Shown: piece by piece, positions 25,283 to 39,102 of the stretch
Layout of the letters: each line of letters opens with the position of its first letter
Position numbering within the stretch: position 1 is the first letter of the stretch
DNA from: Escarpia spicata
Lineage: Eukaryota; Annelida; Polychaeta; Sabellida; Siboglinidae
Length of the DNA: 64,000 nt
NCBI GenBank assembly: GCA_963995525.1
Contig: CAXEFP010000936.1
Span: 185,319 to 249,318 of the forward strand
Reading direction: 5' to 3'
The notes under the pieces: model-generated
The model's database searches: none
What the model saw: only the letters and a program-made list of their open reading frames with translations
Told to the model about the DNA's origin: nothing
Position numbers and translations under genes: made by a program

Positions 25283-25293
25283 TGGAATATAAT

Positions 25294-25297
25294 CTTA
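25294..25297. repeat. Target-site duplication, right copy (CTTA)
   Basis: CTTA next to the 5' end of the LINE, followed directly by monomer position 254 onward (CGTGACGG). The next monomer starts at 25371, exactly the expected 73 bases later, so no satellite sequence was lost at insertion. Confidence 0.85.
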
Positions 25298-27977
25298 CGT
25301 GACGGAGATAAAACGGTAACATGCATTCCCATTTGTGGTTAATCTAGTTATGTGTGTAGCTTGATATCAGTCTAGCCTTCGTGAAGATTTGTAACATGCA
25401 AAACATCTATTTGGGGTAAGACCACATTAAGGATCCGTCCGCCGAAAAAAGTGCACTTAAAATACCGTTATGCTGTGATATGCATAAATTTTGTTCGAAA
25501 ACTTTGACATGGGACATGTTTGTATCGTGAGTACTGAATGTACTGCTGCTTTAGACAAGATAAAACATCAAATGGGGATGAGTTTTCACACCTATAACTT
25601 ACGTAATATGTTCTTGTAACTTACGTGACGGAGATAAAACGGTAACATGCATTCCCATTTGTGGTTAATCTAGTTATGTGTGTAGCTTGATATCAGTCTA
25701 GCCTTCGTGAAGATTTGTAACATGCAAAACATCTATTTGGGGTAAGACCACATTAAGGATCCGTCCGCCGAAAAAAGTGCACTTAAAATACCGTTATGCT
25801 GTGATATGCATACATTTTGTTCGAAAACTTTGACATGGGACATGTTTGTATCGTGAGTACTGAATGTACTGCTGCTTTAGACAAGATAAAACATCAAATG
25901 GGGATGAGTTTTCACACCTATAACTTACGTAATATGTTCTTGTAACTTACGTGACGGAGATAAAACGGTAACATGCATTCCCATTTGTGGTTAATCTAGT
26001 TATGTGTGTAGCTTGATATCAGTCTAGCCTTCGTGAAGATTTGTAACATGCAAAACATCTATTTGGGGTAAGACCACATTAAGGATCCGTCCGCCGAAAA
26101 AAGTGCACTTAAAATACCGTTATGCTGTGATATGCATAAATTTTGTTCGAAAACTTTGACATGGGACATGTTTGTATCGTGAGTACTGAATGTACTGCTG
26201 CTTTAGACAAGATAAAACATCAAATGGGGATGAGTTTTCACACCTATAACTTACGTAATATGTTCTTGTAACTTACGTGACGGAGATAAAACGGTAACAT
26301 GCATTCCCATTTGTGGTTAATCTAGTTATGTGTGTAGCTTGATATCAGTCTAGCCTTCGTGAAGATTTGTAACATGCAAAACATCTATTTGGGGTAAGAC
26401 CACATTAAGGATCCGTCCGCCGAAAAAAGTGCACTTAAAATACCGTTATGCTGTGATATGCATAAATTTTGTTCGAAAACTTTGACATGGGACATGTTTG
26501 TATCGTGAGTACTGAATGTACTGCTGCTTTAGACAAGATAAAACATCAAATGGGGATGAGTTTTCACACCTATAACTTACGTAATATGTTCTTGTAACTT
26601 ACGTGACGGAGATAAAACGGTAACATGCATTCCCATTTGTGGTTAATCTAGTTATGTGTGTAGCTTGATATCAGTCTAGCCTTCGTGAAGATTTGTAACA
26701 TGCAAAACATATATTTGGGGTAAGACCACATTAAGGATCCGTCCGCCGAAAAAAGTGCACTTAAAATACCGTTATGCTGTGATATGCATAAATTTTGTTC
26801 GAAAACTTTGACATGGGACATGTTTGTATCGTGAGTACTGAATGTACTGCTGCTTTAGACAAGATAAAACATCAAATGGGGATGAGTTTTCACACCTATA
26901 ACTTACGTAATATGTTCTTGTAACTTACGTGACGGAGATAAAACGGTAACATGCATTCCCATTTGTGGTTAATCTAGTTATGTGTGTAGCTTGATATCAG
27001 TCTAGCCTTCGTGAAGATTTGTAACATGCAAAACATATATTTGGGGTAAGACCACATTAAGGATCCGTCCGCCGAAAAAAGTGCACTTAAAATACCGTTA
27101 TGCTGTGATATGCATAAATTTTGTTCGAAAACTTTGACATGGGACATGTTTGTATCGTGAGTACTGAATGTACTGCTGCTTTAGACAAGATAAAACATCA
27201 AATGGGGATGAGTTTTCCACCTATAACTTACGTAATATGTTCTTGTAACTTACGTGACGGAGATAAAACGGTAACATGCATTCCCATTTGTGGTTAATCT
27301 AGTTATGTGTGTAGCTTGATATCAGTCTAGCCTTCGTGAAGATTTGTAACATGCAAAACATATATTTGGGGTAAGACCACATTAAGGATCCGTCCGCCGA
27401 AAAAAGTGCACTTAAAATACCGTTATGCTGTGATATGCATAAATTTTGTTCGAAAACTTTGACATGGGACATGTTTGTATCGTGAGTACTGAATGTACTG
27501 CTGCTTTAGACAAGATAAAACATCAAATGGGGATGAGTTTTCACACCTATAACTTACGTAATATGTTCTTGTAACTTACGTGACGGAGATAAAACGGTAA
27601 CATGCATTCCCATTTGTGGTTAATCTAGTTATGTGTGTAGCTTGATATCAGTCTAGCCTTCGTGAAGATTTGTAACATGCAAAACATCTATTTGGGGTAA
27701 GACCACATTAAGGATCCGTCCGCCGAAAAAAGTGCACTTAAAATACCGTTATGCTGTGATATGCATAAATTTTGTTCGAAAACTTTGACATGGGACATGT
27801 TTGTATCGTGAGTACTGAATGTACTGCTGCTTTAGACAAGATAAAACATCAAATGGGGATGAGTTTTCACACCTATAACTTACGTAATATGTTCTTGTAA
27901 CTTACGTGACGGAGATAAAACGGTAACATGCATTCCCATTTGTGGTTAATCTAGTTATGTGTGTAGCTTGATATCAG

Positions 27978-30900
27978 TCTAGCCTTCGTGAAGATTTGTA
28001 ACATGCAAAACATCTATTTGGGGTAAGACCACATTAAGGATCCGTCCGCCGAAAAAAGTGCACTTAAAATACCGTTATGCTGTGATATGCATACATTTTG
28101 TTCGAAAACTTTGACATGGGACATGTTTGTATCGTGAGTACTGAATGTACTGCTGCTTTAGACAAGATAAAACATCAAATGGGGATGAGTTTTCACACCT
28201 ATAACTTACGTAATATGTTCTTGTAACTTGCGTGACGGAGATAAAACGGTAACATGCATTCCCATTTGTGGTTAATCTAGTTATGTGTGTAGCTTGATAT
28301 CAGTCTAGCCTTCGTGAAGATTTGTAACATGCAAAACATCTATTTGGGGTAAGACCACATTAAGGATCCGTCCGCCGAAAAAAGTGCACTTAAAATACCG
28401 TTATGCTGTGATATGCATAAATTTTGTTCGAAAACTTTGACATGGGACATGTTTGTATCGTGAGTACTGAATGTACTGCTGCTTTAGACAAGATAAAACA
28501 TCAAATGGGGATGAGTTTTCACACCTATAACTTACGTAATATGTTCTTGTAACTTACGTGACGGAGATAAAACGGTAACATGCATTCCCATTTGTGGTTA
28601 ATCTAGTTATGTGTGTAGCTTGATATCAGTCTAGCCTTCGTGAAGATTTGTAACATGCAAAACATCTATTTGGGGTAAGACCACATTAAGGATCCGTCCG
28701 CCGAAAAAAGTGCACTTAAAATACCGTTATGCTGTGATATGCATAAATTTTGTTCGAAAACTTTGACATGGGACATGTTTGTATCGTGAGTACTGAATGT
28801 ACTGCTGCTTTAGACAAGATAAAACATCAAATGGGGATGAGTTTTCACACCTATAACTTACGTAATATGTTCTTGTAACTTACGTGACGGAGATAAAACG
28901 GTAACATGCATTCCCATTTGTGGTTAATCTAGTTATGTGTGTAGCTTGATATCAGTCTAGCCTTCGTGAAGATTTGTAACATGCAAAACATATATTTGGG
29001 GTAAGACCACATTAAGGATCCGTCCGCCGAAAAAAGTGCACTTAAAATACCGTTATGCTGTGATATGCATAAATTTTGTTCGAAAACTTTGACATGGGAC
29101 ATGTTTGTATCGTGAGTACTGAATGTACTGCTGCTTTAGACAAGATAAAACATCAAATGGGGATGAGTTTTCACACCTATAACTTACGTAATATGTTCTT
29201 GTAACTTACGTGACGGAGATAAAACGGTAACATGCATTCCCATTTGTGGTTAATCTAGTTATGTGTGTAGCTTGATATCAGTCTAGCCTTCGTGAAGATT
29301 TGTAACATGCAAAACATCTATTTGGGGTAAGACCACATTAAGGATCCGTCCGCCGAAAAAAGTGCACTTAAAATACCGTTATGCTGTGATATGCATAAAT
29401 TTTGTTCGAAAACTTTGACATGGGACATGTTTGTATCGTGAGTACTGAATGTACTGCTGCTTTAGACAAGATAAAACATCAAATGGGGATGAGTTTTCAC
29501 ACCTATAACTTACGTAATATGTTCTTGTAACTTACGTGACGGAGATAAAACGGTAACATGCATTCCCATTTGTGGTTAATCTAGTTATGTGTGTAGCTTG
29601 ATATCAGTCTAGCCTTCGTGAAGATTTGTAACATGCAAAACATATATTTGGGGTAAGACCACATTAAGGATCCGTCCGCCGAAAAAAGTGCACTTAAAAT
29701 ACCGTTATGCTGTGATATGCATAAATTTTGTTCGAAAACTTTGACATGGGACATGTTTGTATCGTGAGTACTGAATGTACTGCTGCTTTAGACAAGATAA
29801 AACATCAAATGGGGATGAGTTTTCACACCTATAACTTACGTAATATGTTCTTGTAACTTACGTGACGGAGATAAAACGGTAACATGCATTCCCATTTGTG
29901 GTTAATCTAGTTATGTGTGTAGCTTGATATCAGTCTAGCCTTCGTGAAGATTTGTAACATGCAAAACATCTATTTGGGGTAAGACCACATTAAGGATCCG
30001 TCCGCCGAAAAAAGTGCACTTAAAATACCGTTATGCTGTGATATGCATAAATTTTGTTCGAAAACTTTGACATGGGACATGTTTGTATCGTGAGTACTGA
30101 ATGTACTGCTGCTTTAGACAAGATAAAACATCAAATGGGGATGAGTTTTCACACCTATAACTTACGTAATATGTTCTTGTAACTTACGTGACGGAGATAA
30201 AACGGTAACATGCATTCCCATTTGTGGTTAATCTAGTTATGTGTGTAGCTTGATATCAGTCTAGCCTTCGTGAAGATTTGTAACATGCAAAACATCTATT
30301 TGGGGTAAGACCACATTAAGGATCCGTCCGCCGAAAAAAGTGCACTTAAAATACCGTTATGCTGTGATATGCATAAATTTTGTTCGAAAACTTTGACATG
30401 GGACATGTTTGTATCGTGAGTACTGAATGTACTGCTGCTTTAGACAAGATAAAACATCAAATGGGGATGAGTTTTCACACCTATAACTTACGTAATATGT
30501 TCTTGTAACTTACGTGACGGAGATAAAACGGTAACATGCATTCCCATTTGTGGTTAATCTAGTTATGTGTGTAGCTTGATATCAGTCTAGCCTTCGTGAA
30601 GATTTGTAACATGCAAAACATCTATTTGGGGTAAGACCACATTAAGGATCCGTCCGCCGAAAAAAGTGCACTTAAAATACCGTTATGCTGTGATATGCAT
30701 ACATTTTGTTCGAAAACTTTGACATGGGACATGTTTGTATCGTGAGTACTGAATGTACTGCTGCTTTAGACAAGATAAAACATCAAATGGGGATGAGTTT
30801 TCACACCTATAACTTACGTAATATGTTCTTGTAACTTACGTGACGGAGATAAAACGGTAACATGCATTCCCATTTGTGGTTAATCTAGTTATGTGTGTAG

Positions 30901-33519
30901 CTTGATATCAGTCTAGCCTTCGTGAAGATTTGTAACATGCAAAACATCTATTTGGGGTAAGACCACATTAAGGATCCGTCCGCCGAAAAAAGTGCACTTA
31001 AAATACCGTTATGCTGTGATATGCATAAATTTTGTTCGAAAACTTTGACATGGGACATGTTTGTATCGTGAGTACTGAATGTACTGCTGCTTTAGACAAG
31101 ATAAAACATCAAATGGGGATGAGTTTTCACACCTATAACTTACGTAATATGTTCTTGTAACTTACGTGACGGAGATAAAACGGTAACATGCATTCCCATT
31201 TGTGGTTAATCTAGTTATGTGTGTAGCTTGATATCAGTCTAGCCTTCGTGAAGATTTGTAACATGCAAAACATCTATTTGGGGTAAGACCACATTAAGGA
31301 TCCGTCCGCCGAAAAAAGTGCACTTAAAATACCGTTATGCTGTGATATGCATACATTTTGTTCGAAAACTTTGACATGGGACATGTTTGTATCGTGAGTA
31401 CTGAATGTACTGCTGCTTTAGACAAGATAAAACATCAAATGGGGATGAGTTTTCACACCTATAACTTACGTAATATGTTCTTGTAACTTGCGTGACGGAG
31501 ATAAAACGGTAACATGCATTCCCATTTGTGGTTAATCTAGTTATGTGTGTAGCTTGATATCAGTCTAGCCTTCGTGAAGATTTGTAACATGCAAAACATC
31601 TATTTGGGGTAAGACCACATTAAGGATCCGTCCGCCGAAAAAAGTGCACTTAAAATACCGTTATGCTGTGATATGCATAAATTTTGTTCGAAAACTTTGA
31701 CATGGGACATGTTTGTATCGTGAGTACTGAATGTACTGCTGCTTTAGACAAGATAAAACATCAAATGGGGATGAGTTTTCACACCTATAACTTACGTAAT
31801 ATGTTCTTGTAACTTACGTGACGGAGATAAAACGGTAACATGCATTCCCATTTGTGGTTAATCTAGTTATGTGTGTAGCTTGATATCAGTCTAGCCTTCG
31901 TGAAGATTTGTAACATGCAAAACATCTATTTGGGGTAAGACCACATTAAGGATCCGTCCGCCGAAAAAAGTGCACTTAAAATACCGTTATGCTGTGATAT
32001 GCATAAATTTTGTTCGAAAACTTTGACATGGGACATGTTTGTATCGTGAGTACTGAATGTACTGCTGCTTTAGACAAGATAAAACATCAAATGGGGATGA
32101 GTTTTCACACCTATAACTTACGTAATATGTTCTTGTAACTTACGTGACGGAGATAAAACGGTAACATGCATTCCCATTTGTGGTTAATCTAGTTATGTGT
32201 GTAGCTTGATATCAGTCTAGCCTTCGTGAAGATTTGTAACATGCAAAACATCTATTTGGGGTAAGACCACATTAAGGATCCGTCCGCCGAAAAAAGTGCA
32301 CTTAAAATACCGTTATGCTGTGATATGCATAAATTTTGTTCGAAAACTTTGACATGGGACATGTTTGTATCGTGAGTACTGAATGTACTGCTGCTTTAGA
32401 CAAGATAAAACATCAAATGGGGATGAGTTTTCACACCTATAACTTACGTAATATGTTCTTGTAACTTACGTGACGGAGATAAAACGGTAACATGCATTCC
32501 CATTTGTGGTTAATCTAGTTATGTGTGTAGCTTGATATCAGTCTAGCCTTCGTGAAGATTTGTAACATGCAAAACATCTATTTGGGGTAAGACCACATTA
32601 AGGATCCGTCCGCCGAAAAAAGTGCACTTAAAATACCGTTATGCTGTGATATGCATAAATTTTGTTCGAAAACTTTGACATGGGACATGTTTGTATCGTG
32701 AGTACTGAATGTACTGCTGCTTTAGACAAGATAAAACATCAAATGGGGATGAGTTTTCACACCTATAACTTACGTAATATGTTCTTGTAACTTACGTGAC
32801 GGAGATAAAACGGTAACATGCATTCCCATTTGTGGTTAATCTAGTTATGTGTGTAGCTTGATATCAGTCTAGCCTTCGTGAAGATTTGTAACATGCAAAA
32901 CATCTATTTGGGGTAAGACCACATTAAGGATCCGTCCGCCGAAAAAAGTGCACTTAAAATACCGTTATGCTGTGATATGCATAAATTTTGTTCGAAAACT
33001 TTGACATGGGACATGTTTGTATCGTGAGTACTGAATGTACTGCTGCTTTAGACAAGATAAAACATCAAATGGGGATGAGTTTTCACACCTATAACTTACG
33101 TAATATGTTCTTGTAACTTACGTGACGGAGATAAAACGGTAACATGCATTCCCATTTGTGGTTAATCTAGTTATGTGTGTAGCTTGATATCAGTCTAGCC
33201 TTCGTGAAGATTTGTAACATGCAAAACATCTATTTGGGGTAAGACCACATTAAGGATCCGTCCGCCGAAAAAAGTGCACTTAAAATACCGTTATGCTGTG
33301 ATATGCATACATTTTGTTCGAAAACTTTGACATGGGACATGTTTGTATCGTGAGTACTGAATGTACTGCTGCTTTAGACAAGATAAAACATCAAATGGGG
33401 ATGAGTTTTCACACCTATAACTTACGTAATATGTTCTTGTAACTTGCGTGACGGAGATAAAACGGTAACATGCATTCCCATTTGTGGTTAATCTAGTTAT
33501 ATGTGTAGCTTGATATCAG
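27978..33519. repeat. Right-array monomers sharing paired variants 117 C and 253 G
   Basis: The monomers at 27978, 31238 and 33194 each combine GCATACATT (117 C) with AACTTGCGTG (253 G). They are 3260 bp (ten units) and 1956 bp (six units) apart. The shared double variant marks copies made by segmental duplication inside the array; the third also has a private ATATGTG change near position 309. The intervening monomers are not fully matched, so block limits are uncertain. Confidence 0.65.
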
Positions 33520-34823
33520 TCTAGCCTTCGTGAAGATTTGTAACATGCAAAACATCTATTTGGGGTAAGACCACATTAAGGATCCGTCCGCCGAAAAAAG
33601 TGCACTTAAAATACCGTTATGCTGTGATATGCATAAATTTTGTTCGAAAACTTTGACATGGGACATGTTTGTATCGTGAGTACTGAATGTACTGCTGCTT
33701 TAGACAAGATAAAACATCAAATGGGGATGAGTTTTCACACCTATAACTTACGTAATATGTTCTTGTAACTTACGTGACGGAGATAAAACGGTAACATGCA
33801 TTCCCATTTGTGGTTAATCTAGTTATGTGTGTAGCTTGATATCAGTCTAGCCTTCGTGAAGATTTGTAACATGCAAAACATCTATTTGGGGTAAGACCAC
33901 ATTAAGGATCCGTCCGCCGAAAAAAGTGCACTTAAAATACCGTTATGCTGTGATATGCATAAATTTTGTTCGAAAACTTTGACATGGGACATGTTTGTAT
34001 CGTGAGTACTGAATGTACTGCTGCTTTAGACAAGATAAAACATCAAATGGGGATGAGTTTTCACACCTATAACTTACGTAATATGTTCTTGTAACTTACG
34101 TGACGGAGATAAAACGGTAACATGCATTCCCATTTGTGGTTAATCTAGTTATGTGTGTAGCTTGATATCAGTCTAGCCTTCGTGAAGATTTGTAACATGC
34201 AAAACATCTATTTGGGGTAAGACCACATTAAGGATCCGTCCGCCGAAAAAAGTGCACTTAAAATACCGTTATGCTGTGATATGCATAAATTTTGTTCGAA
34301 AACTTTGACATGGGACATGTTTGTATCGTGAGTACTGAATGTACTGCTGCTTTAGACAAGATAAAACATCAAATGGGGATGAGTTTTCACACCTATAACT
34401 TACGTAATATGTTCTTGTAACTTACGTGACGGAGATAAAACGGTAACATGCATTCCCATTTGTGGTTAATCTAGTTATGTGTGTAGCTTGATATCAGTCT
34501 AGCCTTCGTGAAGATTTGTAACATGCAAAACATCTATTTGGGGTAAGACCACATTAAGGATCCGTCCGCCGAAAAAAGTGCACTTAAAATACCGTTATGC
34601 TGTGATATGCATAAATTTTGTTCGAAAACTTTGACATGGGACATGTTTGTATCGTGAGTACTGAATGTACTGCTGCTTTAGACAAGATAAAACATCAAAT
34701 GGGGATGAGTTTTCACACCTATAACTTACGTAATATGTTCTTGTAACTTACGTGACGGAGATAAAACGGTAACATGCATTCCCATTTGTGGTTAATCTAG
34801 TTATGTGTGTAGCTTGATATCAG

Positions 34824-37757
34824 TCTAGCCTTCGTGAAGATTTGTAACATGCAAAACATCTATTAGGGGTAAGACCACATTAAGGATCCGTCCGCCGAAA
34901 AAAGTGCACTTAAAATACCGTTATGCTGTGATATGCATAAATTTTGTTCGAAAACTTTGACATGGGACATGTTTGTATCGTGAGTACTGAATGTACTGCT
35001 GCTTTAGACAACATAAAACATCAAATGGGGATGAGTTTTCACACCTATAACTTACGTAATATGTTCTTGTAACTTACGTGACGGAGATAAAACGGTAACA
35101 TGCATTCCCATTTGTGGTTAATCTAGTTATGTGTGTAGCTTGATATCAGTCTAGCCTTCGTGAAGATTTGTAACATGCAAAACATCTATTTGGGGTAAGA
35201 CCACATTAAGGATCCGTCCGCCGAAAAAAGTGCACTTAAAATACCGTTATGCTGTGATATGCATAAATTTTGTTCGAAAACTTTGACATGGGACATGTTT
35301 GTATCGTGAGTACTGAATGTACTGCTGCTTTAGACAAGATAAAACATCAAATGGGGATGAGTTTTCACACCTATAACTTACGTAATATGTTCTTGTAACT
35401 TACGTGACGGAGATAAAACGGTAACATGCATTCCCATTTGTGGTTAATCTAGTTATGTGTGTAGCTTGATATCAGTCTAGCCTTCGTGAAGATTTGTAAC
35501 ATGCAAAACATCTATTTGGGGTAAGACCACATTAAGGATCCGTCCGCCGAAAAAAGTGCACTTAAAATACCGTTATGCTGTGATATGCATAAATTTTGTT
35601 CGAAAACTTTGACATGGGACATGTTTGTATCGTGAGTACTGAATGTACTGCTGCTTTAGACAAGATAAAACATCAAATGGGGATGAGTTTTCACACCTAT
35701 AACTTACGTAATATGTTCTTGTAACTTACGTGACGGAGATAAAACGGTAACATGCATTCCCATTTGTGGTTAATCTAGTTATGTGTGTAGCTTGATATCA
35801 GTCTAGCCTTCGTGAAGATTTGTAACATGCAAAACATCTATTTGGGGTAAGACCACATTAAGGATCCGTCCGCCGAAAAAAGTGCACTTAAAATACCGTT
35901 ATGCTGTGATATGCATAAATTTTGTTCGAAAACTTTGACATGGGACATGTTTGTATCGTGAGTACTGAATGTACTGCTGCTTTAGACAAGATAAAACATC
36001 AAATGGGGATGAGTTTTCACACCTATAACTTACGTAATATGTTCTTGTAACTTACGTGACGGAGATAAAACGGTAACATGCATTCCCATTTGTGGTTAAT
36101 CTAGTTATGTGTGTAGCTTGATATCAGTCTAGCCTTCGTGAAGATTTGTAACATGCAAAACATCTATTAGGGGTAAGACCACATTAAGGATCCGTCCGCC
36201 GAAAAAAGTGCACTTAAAATACCGTTATGCTGTGATATGCATAAATTTTGTTCGAAAACTTTGACATGGGACATGTTTGTATCGTGAGTACTGAATGTAC
36301 TGCTGCTTTAGACAACATAAAACATCAAATGGGGATGAGTTTTCACACCTATAACTTACGTAATATGTTCTTGTAACTTACGTGACGGAGATAAAACGGT
36401 AACATGCATTCCCATTTGTGGTTAATCTAGTTATGTGTGTAGCTTGATATCAGTCTAGCCTTCGTGAAGATTTGTAACATGCAAAACATCTATTTGGGGT
36501 AAGACCACATTAAGGATCCGTCCGCCGAAAAAAGTGCACTTAAAATACCGTTATGCTGTGATATGCATAAATTTTGTTCGAAAACTTTGAAATGGGACAT
36601 GTTTGTATCGTGAGTACTGAATGTACTGCTGCTTTAGACAAGATAAAACATCAAATGGGGATGAGTTTTCACACCTATAACTTACGTAATATGTTCTTGT
36701 AACTTACGTGACGGAGATAAAACGGTAACATGCATTCCCATTTGTGGTTAATCTAGTTATGTGTGTAGCTTGATATCAGTCTAGCCTTCGTGAAGATTTG
36801 TAACATGCAAAACATCTATTTGGGGTAAGACCACATTAAGGATCCGTCCGCCGAAAAAAGTGCACTTAAAATACCGTTATGCTGTGATATGCATAAATTT
36901 TGTTCGAAAACTTTGACATGGGACATGTTTGTATCGTGAGTACTGAATGTACTGCTGCTTTAGACAAGATAAAACATCAAATGGGGATGAGTTTTCACAC
37001 CTATAACTTACGTAATATGTTCTTGTAACTTACGTGACGGAGATAAAACGGTAACATGCATTCCCATTTGTGGTTAATCTAGTTATGTGTGTAGCTTGAT
37101 ATCAGTCTAGCCTTCGTGAAGATTTGTAACATGCAAAACATCTATTTGGGGTAAGACCACATTAAGGATCCGTCCGCCGAAAAAAGTGCACTTAAAATAC
37201 CGTTATGCTGTGATATGCATACATTTTGTTCGAAAACTTTGACATGGGACATGTTTGTATCGTGAGTACTGAATGTACTGCTGCTTTAGACAAGATAAAA
37301 CATCAAATGGGGATGAGTTTTCACACCTATAACTTACGTAATATGTTCTTGTAACTTACGTGACGGAGATAAAACGGTAACATGCATTCCCATTTGTGGT
37401 TAATCTAGTTATGTGTGTAGCTTGATATCAGTCTAGCCTTCGTGAAGATTTGTAACATGCAAAACATCTATTTGGGGTAAGACCACATTAAGGATCCGTC
37501 CGCCGAAAAAAGTGCACTTAAAATACCGTTATGCTGTGATATGCATAAATTTTGTTCGAAAACTTTGACATGGGACATGTTTGTATCGTGAGTACTGAAT
37601 GTACTGCTGCTTTAGACAACATAAAACATCAAATGGGGATGAGTTTTCACACCTATAACTTACGTAATATGTTCTTGTAACTTACGTGACGGAGATAAAA
37701 CGGTAACATGCATTCCCATTTGTGGTTAATCTAGTTATGTGTGTAGCTTGATATCAG
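34824..37757. repeat. Four-monomer periodicity marked by 189 C
   Basis: The monomers at 34824, 36128 and 37432 carry GACAACATAAAAC (189 C) and are spaced 1304 bp (four units) apart. The first two also share CTATTAGGGG (42 A). This is a small higher-order duplication with later loss or conversion of one variant in the third copy. Confidence 0.65.
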
Positions 37758-39102
37758 TCTAGCCTTCGTGAAGATTTGTAACATGCAAAACATCTATTTG
37801 GGGTAAGACCACATTAAGGATCCGTCCGCCGAAAAAAGTGCACTTAAAATACCGTTATGCTGTGATATGCATAAATTTTGTTCGAAAACTTTGACATGGG
37901 ACATGTTTGTATCGTGAGTACTGAATGTACTGCTGCTTTAGACAAGATAAAACATCAAATGGGGATGAGTTTTCACACCTATAACTTACGTAATATGTTC
38001 TTGTAACTTACGTGACGGAGATAAAACGGTAACATGCATTCCCATTTGTGGTTAATCTAGTTATGTGTGTAGCTTGATATCAGTCTAGCCTTCGTGAAGA
38101 TTTGTAACATGCAAAACATCTATTTGGGGTAAGACCACATTAAGGATCCGTCCGCCGAAAAAAGTGCACTTAAAATACCGTTATGCTGTGATATGCATAA
38201 ATTTTGTTCGAAAACTTTGACATGGGACATGTTTGTATCGTGAGTACTGAATGTACTGCTGCTTTAGACAAGATAAAACATCAAATGGGGATGAGTTTTC
38301 ACACCTATAACTTACGTAATATGTTCTTGTAACTTACGTGACGGAGATAAAACGGTAACATGCATTCCCATTTGTGGTTAATCTAGTTATGTGTGTAGCT
38401 TGATATCTCAGTCTAGCCTTCGTGAAGATTTGTAACATGCAAAACATCTATTTGGAGTAAGACCACATTAAGGATCCGTCCGCCGAAAAAAGTGCACTTA
38501 AAATACCGTTATGCTGTGATATGCATAAATTTTGTTCGAAAACTTTGACATGGGACATGTTTGTATCGTGAGTACTGAATGTACTGCTGCTTTAGACAAG
38601 ATAAAACATCAAATGGGGATGAGTTTTCACACCTATAACTTACGTAATATGTTCTTGTAACTTACGTGACGGAGATAAAACGGTAACATGCATTCCCATT
38701 TGTGGTTAATCTAGTTATGTGTGTAGCTTGATATCAGTCTAGCCTTCGTGAAGATTTGTAACATGCAAAACATCTATTTGGGGTAAGACCACATTAAGGA
38801 TCCGTCCGCCGAAAAAAGTGCACTTAAAATACCGTTATGCTGTGATATGCATAAATTTTGTTCGAAAACTTTGACATGGGACATGTTTGTATCGTGAGTA
38901 CTGAATGTACTGCTGCTTTAGACAAGATAAAACATCAAATGGGGATGAGTTTTCACACCTATAACTTACGTAATATGTTCTTGTAACTTACGTGACGGAG
39001 ATAAAACGGTAACATGCATTCCCATTTGTGGTTAATCTAGTTATGTGTGTAGCTTGATATCAGTCTAGCCTTCGTGAAGATTTGTAACATGCAAAACATC
39101 TA

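Larger units (their letters stand above)
22096..25293 (-). mobile_element. 5'-truncated CR1/L2-type non-LTR retrotransposon (LINE)
   Basis: This 3198-bp insertion splits one satellite monomer after its position 253 and lies on the minus strand. Both junctions are exact: the left array ends ...GTAACTTA, and the right resumes CTTACGTGACGG, so CTTA is duplicated. Read on the minus strand, the element has 12 bp before the annotated frame start, one long frame (2A-like peptide, APE endonuclease, reverse transcriptase, CR1/L2-type C-terminus), a 3'UTR of about 150 bp with a hairpin, and an (ATT)n tail in place of poly(A). Target-primed insertion with a short target duplication, a 5' truncation and a microsatellite tail is typical of CR1/L2 elements. 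The frame is intact and the insertion occurs once in about 186 monomers, so it looks recent. Clade assignment below CR1/L2 (L2, Crack, CR1, Rex1) needs a tree. Confidence 0.93.

Noticed and set aside
22096..25293. A separate LINE ORF1 or an RNase H domain
   Set aside because: The element begins within the APE-RT frame and ends about 150 bases after it, so there is no room for ORF1, and no RNase H motifs follow the RT.
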